Shown: positions 38,637 through 47,963 of the stretch, piece after piece
How the letters are laid out: each line of letters begins with the position of its first letter
Position numbering within the stretch: position 1 is the stretch's first letter
DNA from: Prosapia bicincta
Taxonomy: Eukaryota > Arthropoda > Insecta > Hemiptera > Cercopidae
Length of the DNA stretch: 64,000 bases
NCBI GenBank assembly: GCA_036971475.1
Contig: JBAIZL010000002.1
Location: 349,331,082 to 349,395,081, forward strand
Reading direction: 5' to 3'
Notes under the pieces: generated by a model
Database searches by the model: none
What the model was told of the DNA's origin: nothing
What the model saw: only the letters and a program-made list of their open reading frames with translations
Translations under genes and position numbers: made by a program

Positions 38637-38768
38637 GTAAAATATTTTCAAAGCTAAGGAAGACAGCTCCAACCATCGCTGTCATCAGTGGTGGCCATTC
38701 CATTACAACATACCACCCCCAATGTAAAATAGAAGCAAACACACACACAAAAAGAAAATATTATACAC

Positions 38769-39008
38769 ACACAGTAGGTAGGTTAGCGAACGCAGGGACC
38801 GCGTGGTAATATAAGAGAAATAAAATAATTACGATTGGGATCTCAGCAACATCAGCAATTACTCACTATCAGAAATGAACTACATATATAGGTCAATTCT
38901 AGTAGTGAATATTTGATGACGTTGCTGTGGTTTCCAAACCGTAATTATTTTTTATTTCCAATATTACCACGCAAGACCGGCATTCGCATGTATCCTGGGC
39001 TTACTGGG
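38769..39008. repeat. Imperfect hairpin unit 2
   Basis: A diverged second copy of the hairpin: AGTAGGTAGGTTAGCGAACG ... GGTAATATAAG ... ATAATTACG against CGTAATTATT ... CAATATTACCACGC ... CATTCGCATG. Confidence 0.75.
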
Positions 39009-39282
39009 TGCGTAAAATATTTTCTATAGCTGCCTTAAGGGCTCTATCCATCGATGCCTTCTGTGGTGGTCATCCATTACAACATACCACCCCCTCGCAC
39101 AAAGAAATGCGGGTACATATGGAATATACACCTCTTCAAATAAGACAAAACTTTAGTTTTACGTGAAAATGAATGTAGGAAGTAATATTTTAAAACAAGT
39201 GTCACTGCAAGGCTTAAAATACTGCTCACTAATATCATATTCACATAAAACAATATTCAATCTTACCGCTTTGCGAGAAGTG

Positions 39283-39768
39283 TTATTCCTCTAAACTCTG
39301 CATTTCTTCGTCTGTAATTGTTAATAAATCTATGACCTCTATTCCGTCCAGGTCCCCGAGCGTGACTGGCGGCTTTTCAGGAGAAGGTGGTCTCTCAGAT
39401 GCCATTTGGCTCCGTAATTCGTCTAGGATATCGTCTATAAAATCCAGGCTCTGAGGAACCACCTCATCTGGCGCTGCCCTCGAGGGGGACGGTTGAGGTG
39501 GCTGGGATGCTGGCTGAAGTGGCTGGGACGCTGGTTGAGGTGGTTGGCATGCTGGAGGCAGAGATGTTGATCTCCAGCCATGCGGTGGTGGTGGTTGTTG
39601 TTGTTGGTCGTCGTACGGGTTGCACGTCCTGAGTTGCCTATCCCATGACTTGCTGATGATGATTCTGCCATCGTTCGTGCATGGGAGATAGGATACCCCG
39701 ACGAAATATTTATGGTCACCAAGGGGTAGCCCGATGACATATACTCCGTTCTGAGTCTCAGCATCTGG
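39283..39768 (-). CDS. Last exon of a spliced gene: Pro/Gln-rich protein with an acidic tail
   Basis: An acceptor (GTCGGTGTTTCAG) lies just above 39768 on the minus strand. From there a 161-codon frame runs to TAA at 39283. It encodes a short folded-looking segment (GVYVIGLPLGDHKYFVGVSY), a Gln/Pro-rich middle with repeated PPQPASQP units, and an acidic end (LDGIEVIDLLTITDEEMQSL) of the kind seen in activation domains. I do not know the family. The likely upstream exons are the array at 40198-42793, but those exons end in a phase that would select a different frame (stop at 39435). The frame choice is therefore uncertain. Confidence 0.5.
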   Translation of the reverse strand, partial: PDAETQNGVYVIGLPLGDHKYFVGVSYLPCTNDGRIIISKSWDRQLRTCNPYDDQQQQPPPPHGWRSTSLPPACQPPQPASQPLQPASQPPQPSPSRAAPDEVVPQSLDFIDDILDELRSQMASERPPSPEKPPVTLGDLDGIEVIDLLTITDEEMQSLEE

Positions 39769-40197
39769 CTGAAACACCGACAACACAATTTAGTAATATG
39801 AATACACGAAATACTATAAAATCGCTCTGAAAGACTAACTCACAGTACAATTTTTAAAATTAAGTCAATTTAATGAATAAATACAACGTTTATGAAAATA
39901 CAGTAATACTGCCCTATACTATTTTATCAAAAATTGATTGGTTTGATATAAGTTTAAAATATAAAATATCCAACAGTTTGAGCACTCTTAAAGTTAATAA
40001 AATACTAAAATATAATTATTGGTAAAATTTTAAAAAGCAATGTGATCAAGGAAAAATTCAAAAGTAAACATATAAAGTATTTTCAAATAAAATATGACAA
40101 ATAAAGTAATGTCATTGAAATGAAAATATAACAAAAGTAAACATATGAGGTATTTTCAAATAAAAGATGATAAATATAAATATTCGTTGTCACTTAC
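39769..40197. other. Intron-like AT-rich sequence
   Basis: AT-rich, no open frame. It separates the last exon from the nearest exon copy of the array. Its right part (about 40080-40190) is the flanking sequence repeated with each array unit. Confidence 0.5.
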
Positions 40198-42793
40198 CTA
40201 AATAGATCTGCAGCCAAGCCCGGTAAAATGGACCTGACCAGCTCCCGCAGCATGCCGTCAGTATATCGGGTTATATTGAAGCCTGGCACCATCTTAAGCA
40301 ACTGTGAGAGATTAACAAAATTCGAAAATATAATTATTATAAAATTATAATTGGTAAAATTTAAAAAGCAATGCGTTTGAAATGATAAATATTACAACAA
40401 AGTAGACATTAAAAGAATTTTCAAATAAAAGTTGACAAATAAAATTTAAAAAAGTAATGTGATTGAAATGAAAACAAATGTAAACATATTAAGTATTTTC
40501 AAATGAAAGATGACAAATAAAGTAATGTGATTGAGAAAATATAACAAAAGTAAACATATGAGGTATTTTCAAATAAAAGATGATAAATATAAATATTCGT
40601 TGTCACTTACCTAAATAGATCTGCAGCCAAGCCCGGTAAAATGGACCTGACCAGCTCCCGCAGCATGCCGTCAGTATATCGGGTTATATTGAAGCCTGGC
40701 ACCATCTCAAGCAACTGTGAGAGATTAACAAAATTCGAAAATTTAATTATTATAAAATATTAATTAGTAAAATTTAAAGAGCAATGCGTTTGAAATGATA
40801 AATATTAAAACAAAGTAGACGTTAAAAGAATTTTCAAATAAAAGTTGACAAATAAAATTTAAAAAAGCAATGTGATTGAAATGAAAACAAATGTAAACAT
40901 ATAAAGTATTTTCAAATGAAAGATGACAAATAAAGTAATGTCATTGAAATGAAAATATAACAAAAGTAAACATATGAGGTATTTTCAAATAAAAGATGAT
41001 AAATATAAATATTCGTTGTCACTTACCTAAATAGATCTGCAGCCAAGCCCGGTAAAATGGACCTGACCTGCTCCCGCAACATGCCGTCAGTATATCGGGT
41101 TATATTGAAGCCTGGCACCATCTCAAGCAACTGTGAGAGATTAACAAAATTCGAAAATATAATTATTATAAAATATTAATTGGTAAAATGTAAAAAGCAA
41201 TGCGTTTGAAATGATAAATATTACAACAAAGTAGACATTAAAAGAATTTTCAAATAAAAGTTGACAAATAAAATTTAAAAAAGCAATATGATTGAAATGA
41301 AAACAAATGTAAACATATAAAGTATTTTCAAATGAAAGATGACAAATAAAGTAATGTCATTGAAATGAAAATATAACAAAAGTAAACATATGCGGTATTT
41401 TTAAATAAAAGATGATAAATATAAATATTCGTTGTTACTTACCTAAATAGATCTGCAGCCAAGCCCGGTAAAATGGACCTGACCAGCTCCCGCAGCATCC
41501 CGTCAGTATATCGGGTTATATTGAAGCCTGGCACCATCTCAAGCAACTGTGAGAGATTAACAAAATTCGAAAATATAATTATTATAAAATATTAATTGGT
41601 AAAATTTAATAAGCAATGCGTTTGAAATGATAAATATTAAAACAAAGTAGACATTAAAAGAATTTTCAAATAAAAGTTGACAAATAAAATTTAAAAAAGC
41701 AATGTGATTGAAATGAAAACAAATGTAAACATATAAAGTATTTTCAAATGAAAGATGACAAATAAAGTAATGTCATTGCAATGAAAATATAAAAAAAGTA
41801 AACATATGAGGAATTTTCAAATAAAAGATGATAAATATAAATATTCGTTGTCACTTACCTAAATAGATCTGCAGCCAAGCCCGGTAAAATGGACCTGACC
41901 AGCTCCCGCAGCATGCCGTCAGTATATCGGGTTATATTGAAGCCTGGCACCATCTCAAGCAACTGTGAGAGATAAACAAAATTCGAAAATATAATTATTA
42001 TAAAATATTAATTAGTAAAATTTAAAAAGCAATGCGTTTGAAATGATAAATATTAAAACAAAGTAGACGTTAAAAGAATTTTCAAATAAAAGTTGACAAA
42101 TAAAATTTAAAAAAGTAATGTGATTGAAATGAAAACAAATGTAAACATATAAAGTATTTTCAAATGAAAGATGACAAATAAAGTAATGTCATTGAAATGA
42201 AAATATAACAAAAGTAAACATATGAGGTATTTTCAAATAAAAGATGATAAATATAAATATTCGTTGTCACTTACCTAAATAGATCTGCAGCCAAGCCCGG
42301 TAAAATGGACCTGACCAGCTCCCGCAGCATGCCGTCAGTATATCGGGTTATATTGAAGCCTGGCACCATCTTAAGCAACTGTGAGAGATTAACAAAATTC
42401 GAAAATATAATTATTATAAAATATTAATTGGTAAAATTTAAAAAGCAATGCGTTTGAAATGATAAATATTACAACAAAGTAGACATTAAAAGAATTTTCA
42501 AATAAAAGTTGACAAATAAAATTTAAAAAAGTAATGTGATTGAAATGAAAACAAATGTAAACATATTAAGTATTTTCAAATGAAAGATGACAAATAAAAT
42601 TTAAAAAAGCAATGTGATTGAGAAAAATTACCAACAGTAAATATATAAAGTATTTTTAAATAGAAAGATGATAAATATAAATATTCGTTGTCAATTACCT
42701 AAACAAATTTTCAGCCAATCCCTGTAAGATAGACCTAACCAGCCTCCTCCTCAGACTCTCGTCGATATTTAAGCCAGGTACCCTCTCAAGCTA
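40198..42793 (-). repeat. Tandem array of seven duplicated exons with splice sites
   Basis: Seven copies of one exon lie at 40198-40301, 40611-40714, 41027-41130, 41443-41546, 41859-41962, 42275-42378 and 42699-42793, spaced 413-424 bp. On the minus strand each begins after CTCTCACAG and ends at TTTAG|GTAAGTG. Six are 104 nt and almost identical. Only one frame is open, giving 34 codons with MVPGFNITRYTDGMLREL. The seventh (5'-most) is diverged, is 95 nt and starts with TAG. The intron-like parts are also duplicated, with AT-rich words shared in order. Since 104 is not a multiple of three, serial inclusion would break the frame. One-of-many use, or only the last copy being used, is more likely. 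Confidence 0.85.
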
Positions 42794-42991
42794 CTGTGAG
42801 AGATCTACAAGTGTGTTGTTGATATATATACTCTTCTCTTCAACGTTTGGTGGGGTATCTCACCAAGTCTCACAGTTGGTCGTAACATCCGGTTGTCAAG
42901 GTCTGCTGGTTCACGTTCTCAGCCGAACTCACTAACACTCACGACCCCACTACCGCAACGTCCGGTTCTCAAGGTTTACCAGTTCCCAAGC
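42794..42991. other. Intergenic segment with TATA-like word
   Basis: On the minus strand GAGTATATATATCAAC lies about 30 bp upstream of the first exon copy of the array and could be its TATA box. Nothing else is recognised. Confidence 0.35.
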
Positions 42992-43566
42992 CTATGAAAG
43001 ATAAATACGTATCGTTGCAGATGTGGGCGTTCTACACACGCTACATACTTCAAGGCTAAGCGAGCACAATTGACAGGCAAACACATGTCTGTATGGTAGA
43101 CATACAACTTGTACATCTTCTGCACAACAAATCTTACATATCGAACGATCATCCTCATTACGTTGTACTATATCACCGTCGTCATCGTCAGCGTCGTCAT
43201 CGTCATCATCATCATCATCATCATCGTCGTCGTCATCATCATCATCATCAACATCAGTAGCAATATCGATTTCCATTCCTTCTTCTTTTTTAGATTTTAC
43301 AATCGATGCAAATTTACATTTATGAAACCATAAAACGTGTTTAGTAAACGGGTCATGTGTAGGTTCCCAATCTGTTAGACCTCCCCCACAACTAAAACAT
43401 ACAGTAAAGTCATTTTTCCGGTGTAGATAAAACCGGCCAAGTCTAGAGTATATGGATTCACTGTTTCGCTTTCCACACCCTTCCAATTACGAAAAGAGCA
43501 TAATCTGATGTTCGCAAGTGAATAACGTGGATAAACTTGGTTCTCAATTGTAAGAGAATTGTCCAA
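42992..43566 (-). pseudogene. iap: Inhibitor of apoptosis protein (BIR + RING), one frameshift
   Basis: The BIR domain begins in one frame (RLCSFRNWKG, NPYTLDLAGFIYTGK) and continues after a shift near 43430 in another (FTVCFSCGGGLTDWEP, then H and C). The zinc ligands have ideal spacing: C-x2-C-x16-H-x6-C. A poly-Asp linker encoded by a GAT/GAC microsatellite (about 43187-43252) follows. A C-terminal RING ends the protein: CKICCAEDVQVV, LPYRH, CQLC, CSVC, ending TIRIYLS. In this RING the third Cys is Tyr. The architecture equals baculovirus and insect IAPs, which bind caspases and pro-death peptides and act as ubiquitin ligases. The start codon is unclear. It is likely captured from an arthropod host or a large DNA virus. 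Confidence 0.85.
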
Positions 43567-44059
43567 ACCATGTCTGTGTATGGAATGACTGAAAATCGTA
43601 AATGTCTTGTATTCTTATACACTTGTTCTCAGTGTCTCATACGGGGTTGAAAGCGTCAACATTATGCCCACATTACAAGTTTGGAAATAGCTCTTACCGA
43701 CGCTATTTACCAGTGACTGCCACAAAATGCAGTCCCCACGGGTAATCGACTTTCAAGTAGGGTGTTTACCCCGAACTTCAAGGTCGAAAACCCGAATGAA
43801 AATGGCTCCAACCACCGCCATTTCCTGTAACTGCCACTCCATGAAAAAATGCAGTTCCCAATTTGAAAATGAAAAACAGTCAAGAAGGTTTAGGAGGACT
43901 TGTCCTACGCCAGGGACCTTCAAATGCAAAGCGTTTTTTTTGAAGCTCTAAAGGTTTACAGGGAGTTGCCCAGTGGCAGGGACATTTAAAACATTTTTCT
44001 TGAAGGTTTACGAGGAGTTACCCTAACTCCAGTGACCTTCAAGTTGTTTTACACTCTAA
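43567..44059. other. No gene; ~65-bp imperfect tandem repeats
   Basis: At about 43880-44060 three imperfect units share GAAGGTTTA(C/G)(A/G)AGGA ... CCTA(C/A) ... CCAG(G/T)GACCTTCAA. Each starts and ends with complementary GAAGGT/ACCTTC words. They lie between the IAP and the next minus-strand gene and could be a regulatory or terminator region. No coding region is seen. Confidence 0.55.
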
Positions 44060-44519
44060 GACTAAGCGATAAGCAAATCGTAATAATATCTTGCACTGCG
44101 CAGTGCACATTTACAATCTACATAACTGTTGTGTTGCGGTAGTATGCACTTGAAGAAATGCGGTTGTTTTTGTTGTTGCTAGACGACTATTTTGCAGGCA
44201 ATTCCATGACATGTGGATGGAACTGTCGCAAATATTATGCCATTTCCAAACCTTTTGTGAATATGGTGGAAAACGGTGTTGACATGTTTCGCAATGTGTC
44301 TTCGTCAAAAGGTATACTACCTTCGTACCAGATGATACGGTGATAGCTTGACTGTAACCAACTAGCAGACTTTTGCGATGACTCATTTAAATTGTGAAAT
44401 TTGTAAGGTGGTTTAAAAATGGTAACACTTTGATAATGTTCGGCAACCACAGCCAGTTCCTTGACAACGTATTTACCTTCGTTGTCGAAGAAGGCAAGAA
44501 ACTCAACCACTGCTTGCAT
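44060..44519 (-). pseudogene. Exonuclease-like protein, broken
   Basis: A frame opens with MQAVVEFLAFFDNEGKYVVK at 44519 and continues through FKPPYKFHNLN, WLQSSYHRIIWYEGSIPF and TKGLEMA. A TAA and a TAG follow, and the line continues with CAVQDIITICL near 44090-44060. The order (a hydrophobic strand with an acidic residue, KELA, FKPP, WL..YH.I.W, KGLE, CAL-like end) recalls a group of 3'-5' exonuclease-like proteins in arthropod mobile elements. I know this layout by pattern only. The ATG overlaps the end of the upstream gene. Confidence 0.45.
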
Positions 44520-44958
44520 GCTTCTTGTACAAAACAACTCCCTCGTACAACTTGTCTGCCTCGGGGAGGGAACTGGACACGATCTCTTCCGTGGCTAGGC
44601 ACTCAATGATGTAAGATCCTAGTTGTGGTTCATTATAAAACAGTTCGCTGATGCGCCGGTTTACGAGCGGTAAGGTATCCATTAATAAATTCCATTCTGG
44701 TAGGCCCAAGGTGACCCTGTGTTTTCCGTCAAACAATGCGATATAACGTTTACCGAAGATAGTCTTTATTGTGATATCGCCGTTAGTTAGTGTAAACTTA
44801 CGTTGTTCTCCTTCACGCAGCGGTAGTTGTGTCTTGAAATCATTAAAATCTTTGTATGTGAAAAAAACAAATGTTCTACCAGCCTGTATGAGAACCCCTA
44901 GTTTCGTAGACGGTGTGCTGAAAAAGCCCGGTCGCGACAAACTTCGTACAATGGTCAT
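44503..44958 (-). CDS. Hypothetical protein, possible PC4/p15-like ssDNA-binding fold
   Basis: An intact 151-codon frame. It has an N-terminal basic start (MTIVRSLSRPGFF), a central pair of strand-rich segments (RKFTLTNGDITIKTIFGKRY, ALFDGKHRVTLGLPEW) and then a helix (LLMDTLPLVNRRISEL). Strands ending in a T-L-x-x-x-W motif before an amphipathic helix are what PC4/p15 ssDNA-binding coactivators show. Similar small proteins occur in other Polintons. Function is inferred from the pattern only. Its end overlaps the start of the next gene by about 16 bp. Confidence 0.45.
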   Translation of the reverse strand: MTIVRSLSRPGFFSTPSTKLGVLIQAGRTFVFFTYKDFNDFKTQLPLREGEQRKFTLTNGDITIKTIFGKRYIALFDGKHRVTLGLPEWNLLMDTLPLVNRRISELFYNEPQLGSYIIECLATEEIVSSSLPEADKLYEGVVLYKKHASSG

Positions 44959-45089
44959 TCAGAAAATACACAGACTTTAGAAATATGCCCAACGGTCGAG
45001 CGGTACGGTCTACATCCATCACGTCCATGGCGACAACTGAGACTAAATGCACACAAATTGGGTAATATATCGCAGGGTGTGGTCACAGA

Positions 45090-46278
45090 TTACGTAATCT
45101 TTTTAACAACACCTGTTAGCAGGTTATAGACAATATGCGAATCGTGAATAATCAAGCAGTAACCGGAAGTATTAGGTGGAATATTGTCAGACGCCTCGAT
45201 CTCAAGTCTCACATCTACAGGTCCTGATTTTATCGTATCGTTTTGTTTCGAACAATCGATTACAAAAATCGGTGCTTTCTCTTTAAAGGTAGACAAGTCT
45301 AGACATGCTGATGGTTCGCGTGAATAATAGGACTGTTGAAATCTAACGTACATGTCATACAAAATGGCGGTGTCGCCGAGAATATTATCGTAGGGAAAGT
45401 ACTTAGTGTTGAGATACAATTTTACATCCGTTACCTTGCAACTATCAAACTCTGAAGCATTTGCTTTAATCTTGTTTTTACGATCAGTTTGCAACGCGAA
45501 AATTACGTAACGAGGTTTTTCCAGTTGGGAAGATGTCTTTACAGTCCAAGAGAGTTGTTTCGTAGCCGGTAAACCGGGATATTCTATTGTTTCCCATTTT
45601 CGGTGTGGTACGTGAACGGTGACATCGCGTTCGATCATTTTTAAAAGTTTTAATTTTATCGGATCGGCTACGGAGACGTGTGGAACTCGCCAATAGATAG
45701 TATTTATTTTCAGATCAATATTTGTCGCATCCGTGCTAACTATTGCGTTTAAATTTGAGGATGAACGCAAAAGGACAAGTTCCTGTTTTACGTTGACTAC
45801 AATTCTATTGTAGTACTCGAAATATCCCATCAACATACGGTATTACTATGTTGAACTCTTTACAATCGTTATTTATTTTACCCACTCCTAGCCAACCGCA
45901 ATTTCCGACTTTATTTTTTTCGTGTTCGCACAAATAAAGCAAGTTCTTAATGGTGGTCGTTATACCGACATTCCTGGTCCTGTCTATTTCGTTGCCTTGG
46001 ATTTTGTATCTGATATTGTCGAAAAGAAAATGTATAGCATTATTTATCAAAGACACGTCAGCGGTCGCTCCTCCGTCTTTTGTTGCTGTCAAAGTACCTT
46101 TTATATGCAGCGTGCTCTGAAAAGGTGTCGTAATGACATCTTGTTGATGAATGGGAATACGAATTTCATCGTTATTACCAAACGTAGCGGAGGAGTACTG
46201 TCGATGAGTATGGTACTCCAGCCCGTTGATGGTGTTGTCGTACTGGGCGCTAGAGTCGATTGCCAAAAGGTTTTCCAT
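45090..46278 (-). pseudogene. MCP: Major capsid protein (double jelly roll, hexon-like), one frameshift
   Basis: Start at 46278 (MENLLAIDSSAQYDN). Two frames cover the protein: 46278-45840, then 45836-45090. The break is a small indel near 45838. Conserved stretches include YWRVPHVSVADPIKLKLLK, TVKTSSQLEKPRYVIFALQT, VTDVKLYLNTKYFPYDN and FVIDCSKQ. They match the double-jelly-roll capsid proteins of Polintons/polintoviruses, which form trimeric hexon-like capsomers. Total length is about 396 codons. It follows the minor capsid gene in the same orientation, as in other Polintons. Apart from the frameshift, no stop was seen. Confidence 0.88.
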
Positions 46279-46441
46279 TGTTCACTTTAAAACCCAAAGA
46301 TCTAAGGAAGCTAACGTTTCGCAGTGTTAACTGTGCCGTCGTCGGACGTAAACTGCCGCCCTTCTTATAGAAGCGCTCGTTAAATATTAGTCCCGTCTCG
46401 ACGTCTACGTAAATGTAATCGTTCGGAAATGTTTTCTCCAC
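46250..46441 (-). CDS. Small ORF between the capsid genes
   Basis: A 63-codon frame opens at a GTG at 46441, overlaps the end of the minor capsid gene and overruns the MCP start by 29 bp. It encodes YVDVETGLIFNERFYKKGG and SLRPTTAQLTLRNVSFL. The composition is protein-like and the spacing suggests a small separate gene, since the 101-bp gap before MCP would otherwise be unused. No ATG is present at its beginning. It could instead be a by-product of the overlap. Confidence 0.35.
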   Translation of the reverse strand: MEKTFPNDYIYVDVETGLIFNERFYKKGGSLRPTTAQLTLRNVSFLRSLGFKVNNGKPFGNRL

Positions 46442-47079
46442 GGAAATCTATTATATCACCGTTCTGATCTCGTAGACTTACAGTGATATTATGAATGACG
46501 CTTACGTTGGAAGGTAAATATGTTACGCTCTGAGGGACTTCTACAATTTTATAACCGGGCGGTACCTGCGGATAAAATTCGTGGAAACTATGGCATTCTA
46601 TGCCGTTTTGAAACGATCCTGCGACTATATTGCAATCCACGCGAATCACGTTAACCCTGATGATATCTACAGGCCGGTCAGAGGAGTGTTTGTGATTTGC
46701 CTCTAATTTCTTCTTACTGAACTCCATCAGCTGGCCTATAGACATGGTCTTGTAGAAAACGTTTGTGTGCGAACATTTTATTTCCACTTTGAGTGTGTTA
46801 TTATTCGGTGTCAATACTAAAACAGTATCGGGAACTAGTTTCGTTTTAATATACCTCTCAATATCGGATATTTCGTACGATCCGGTCGGTAATAAAATCG
46901 TGTGAATGTTTTTATCATCGCCGTAATGAAAAAATTGTTTACATTCTCAACGATATTTGGTATCGAGTTGTATGTTGCCGGATCGATAAAAGCTATTTCC
47001 CACTCGCCTTTTGATACATCAATTGGTGGGAAAAAGTCACAAGACAAAACAGCAGTGTGATCTGTTAGAACTATGCTCA
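46380..47079 (-). pseudogene. mCP: Minor capsid protein (penton-like), one frameshift
   Basis: The ATG at 47079 overlaps the protease stop as ATGA. The N-terminal frame has VLSCDFFPPIDVSKGEWEIA and YNSIPNIVENVN. It slips in a T/A homopolymer at about 46930-46935 and continues to TAA at 46380 with YPQVPPGYKIVEVP and LRDQNGDIIDFRGE. These are typical of the single-jelly-roll penton protein of Polintons, placed at the fivefold vertices. Length is about 232 codons. Except for the homopolymer slip the gene reads cleanly. Confidence 0.85.
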
Positions 47080-47454
47080 TGACGTTAGAAACTTTAGACA
47101 CAAATGACCGCAAACGACTGAGTTGTCTTTTTGATGTCTCTTGTAGTTATAGTGTACGTTAGCGTTTTCGTCAAAATACCTACTTAGCTCAATTGGCGGT
47201 CGCAGATTCCCGAAACTATCATAGTACTCTATAGAGTTTCCTCTCTTTTTGTAACATACCCAATGAGTGCCGGGACCGGTTATACTATCCAAATTCACGA
47301 TAGCCGATTCGTTTCTTAAAGGTCGTGTGGGTAATGTATCTCTCATGTATACACCTCTGAACCACGGTACTCCCAATGCTAAGGCGTATCTCTCCAGTTC
47401 TATATTAGTCAACGGTCTAATGGGTATACAATCTATCGACGTTTTTTCGTACAT
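47077..47454 (-). CDS. PRO: Adenovirus-like cysteine protease (maturation protease), intact
   Basis: 125 codons, start MYEKTSIDCIPIRPL. The catalytic His is in GTHWVCYKKRG, the acidic residue in YYDSFGN, a Gln in RHQKDNS, and the nucleophile Cys in VVCGHLCLKF. This order defines the adenain/Ulp1-type fold. In Polintons and adenoviruses it cleaves capsid precursors during maturation. It overlaps the PLA2 gene upstream by 22 bp and the minor capsid start downstream by 3 bp, which suggests tight packing of late genes. It is one of the few undamaged genes in the element. Confidence 0.92.
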   Translation of the reverse strand: MYEKTSIDCIPIRPLTNIELERYALALGVPWFRGVYMRDTLPTRPLRNESAIVNLDSITGPGTHWVCYKKRGNSIEYYDSFGNLRPPIELSRYFDENANVHYNYKRHQKDNSVVCGHLCLKFLTS

Positions 47455-47963
47455 TTTTTCTTTTTCTTCCCGCTACCTTGTTTCTTGTACGGTTTCAAGT
47501 AAAGCCCTTTGCCTTGCAGACGTTTCAACAGGTGTTGAACGGTAGGCTTTCGAAGACGATGACGACGCCTTTTACCGCCGCCTAATGCGGTCTTAGCTTT
47601 CATCGCTGCCGTTTCGGCCAAAGATGCAGCGCGTTCACCGAGCGAAGCGTCACCCGCTTTGACTCTGCTCCAAGATTTTCCTGCTAAGTTTTCGTCGGCT
47701 ACGCGTCTTATATCTGAATCACTGTAGTTGCTGTAGGAGATATCGTGTTGTTTACAGGCTTCGTCCAACGGATTTATACCTTTATCAACGCGTGCCAACC
47801 GTGTCTTCAATTTTTTTCCCGGTCCACAATAATTGTACGAAGGTAAGTGTAACTCGACTGGAAGTAAATCGATGGCTTTATTCAAAACACCAGACACTAG
47901 TCCACGTCCTGTCTTTAAGACACCGCGTTTACGACTAACAGCTGTTTTCCGTTTGACACCCAT
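47433..47963 (-). CDS. PLA2: Phospholipase A2-type minor virion protein, intact
   Basis: 176 codons, start MGVKRKTAVSRKRGV. Residues about 35-75 form a viral PLA2 domain. The calcium loop is YNYCGPGKKLKTR, and the catalytic segment LDEACKQHDISYSNY carries the HD pair. N- and C-terminal ends are strongly basic (KRRRHRLRKP, KKKKKCTKKRR), as expected for DNA binding or nuclear targeting. In parvoviruses the analogous domain opens endosomes. Here it is probably an internal virion protein that helps entry; that role is inferred. A promoter with TATATATAAG lies about 35-45 bp upstream, inside the end of the MMP gene. Confidence 0.85.
   Translation of the reverse strand: MGVKRKTAVSRKRGVLKTGRGLVSGVLNKAIDLLPVELHLPSYNYCGPGKKLKTRLARVDKGINPLDEACKQHDISYSNYSDSDIRRVADENLAGKSWSRVKAGDASLGERAASLAETAAMKAKTALGGGKRRRHRLRKPTVQHLLKRLQGKGLYLKPYKKQGSGKKKKKCTKKRR

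Larger units (their letters stand above)
38107..39282. other. Gene-poor left end of the Polinton with two hairpin units
   Basis: No coding region is recognised. The stretch holds two related long hairpins (38334-38636 and 38769-39008). Each is followed by a similar tail containing CATTACAACATACCACCCCC. Confidence 0.7.

Noticed and set aside
39435..39788. His/Asn/Gln-rich alternative frame of the last exon as the main product
   Set aside because: Its composition looks like a shifted reading of the Pro/Gln-rich frame. It is mentioned only because the exon phase would select it.
40198..42793. CRISPR-like look of regularly spaced near-identical units
   Set aside because: The period is ~416 bp, the spacers are also repeated, and each unit carries splice sites and an open frame. 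It is an exon array in a eukaryotic element.
43109..43333. Plus-strand frame rich in Ile/Val opposite the IAP
   Set aside because: It is the antisense of the poly-Asp microsatellite linker.
44111..44386. A 91-codon minus-strand frame overlapping the exonuclease-like gene
   Set aside because: The neighbouring frame keeps the family-like words through stops. This open frame does not.
45922..46290. A 122-codon plus-strand frame opposite the major capsid gene
   Set aside because: Antisense of conserved capsid coding sequence, with no features of its own.
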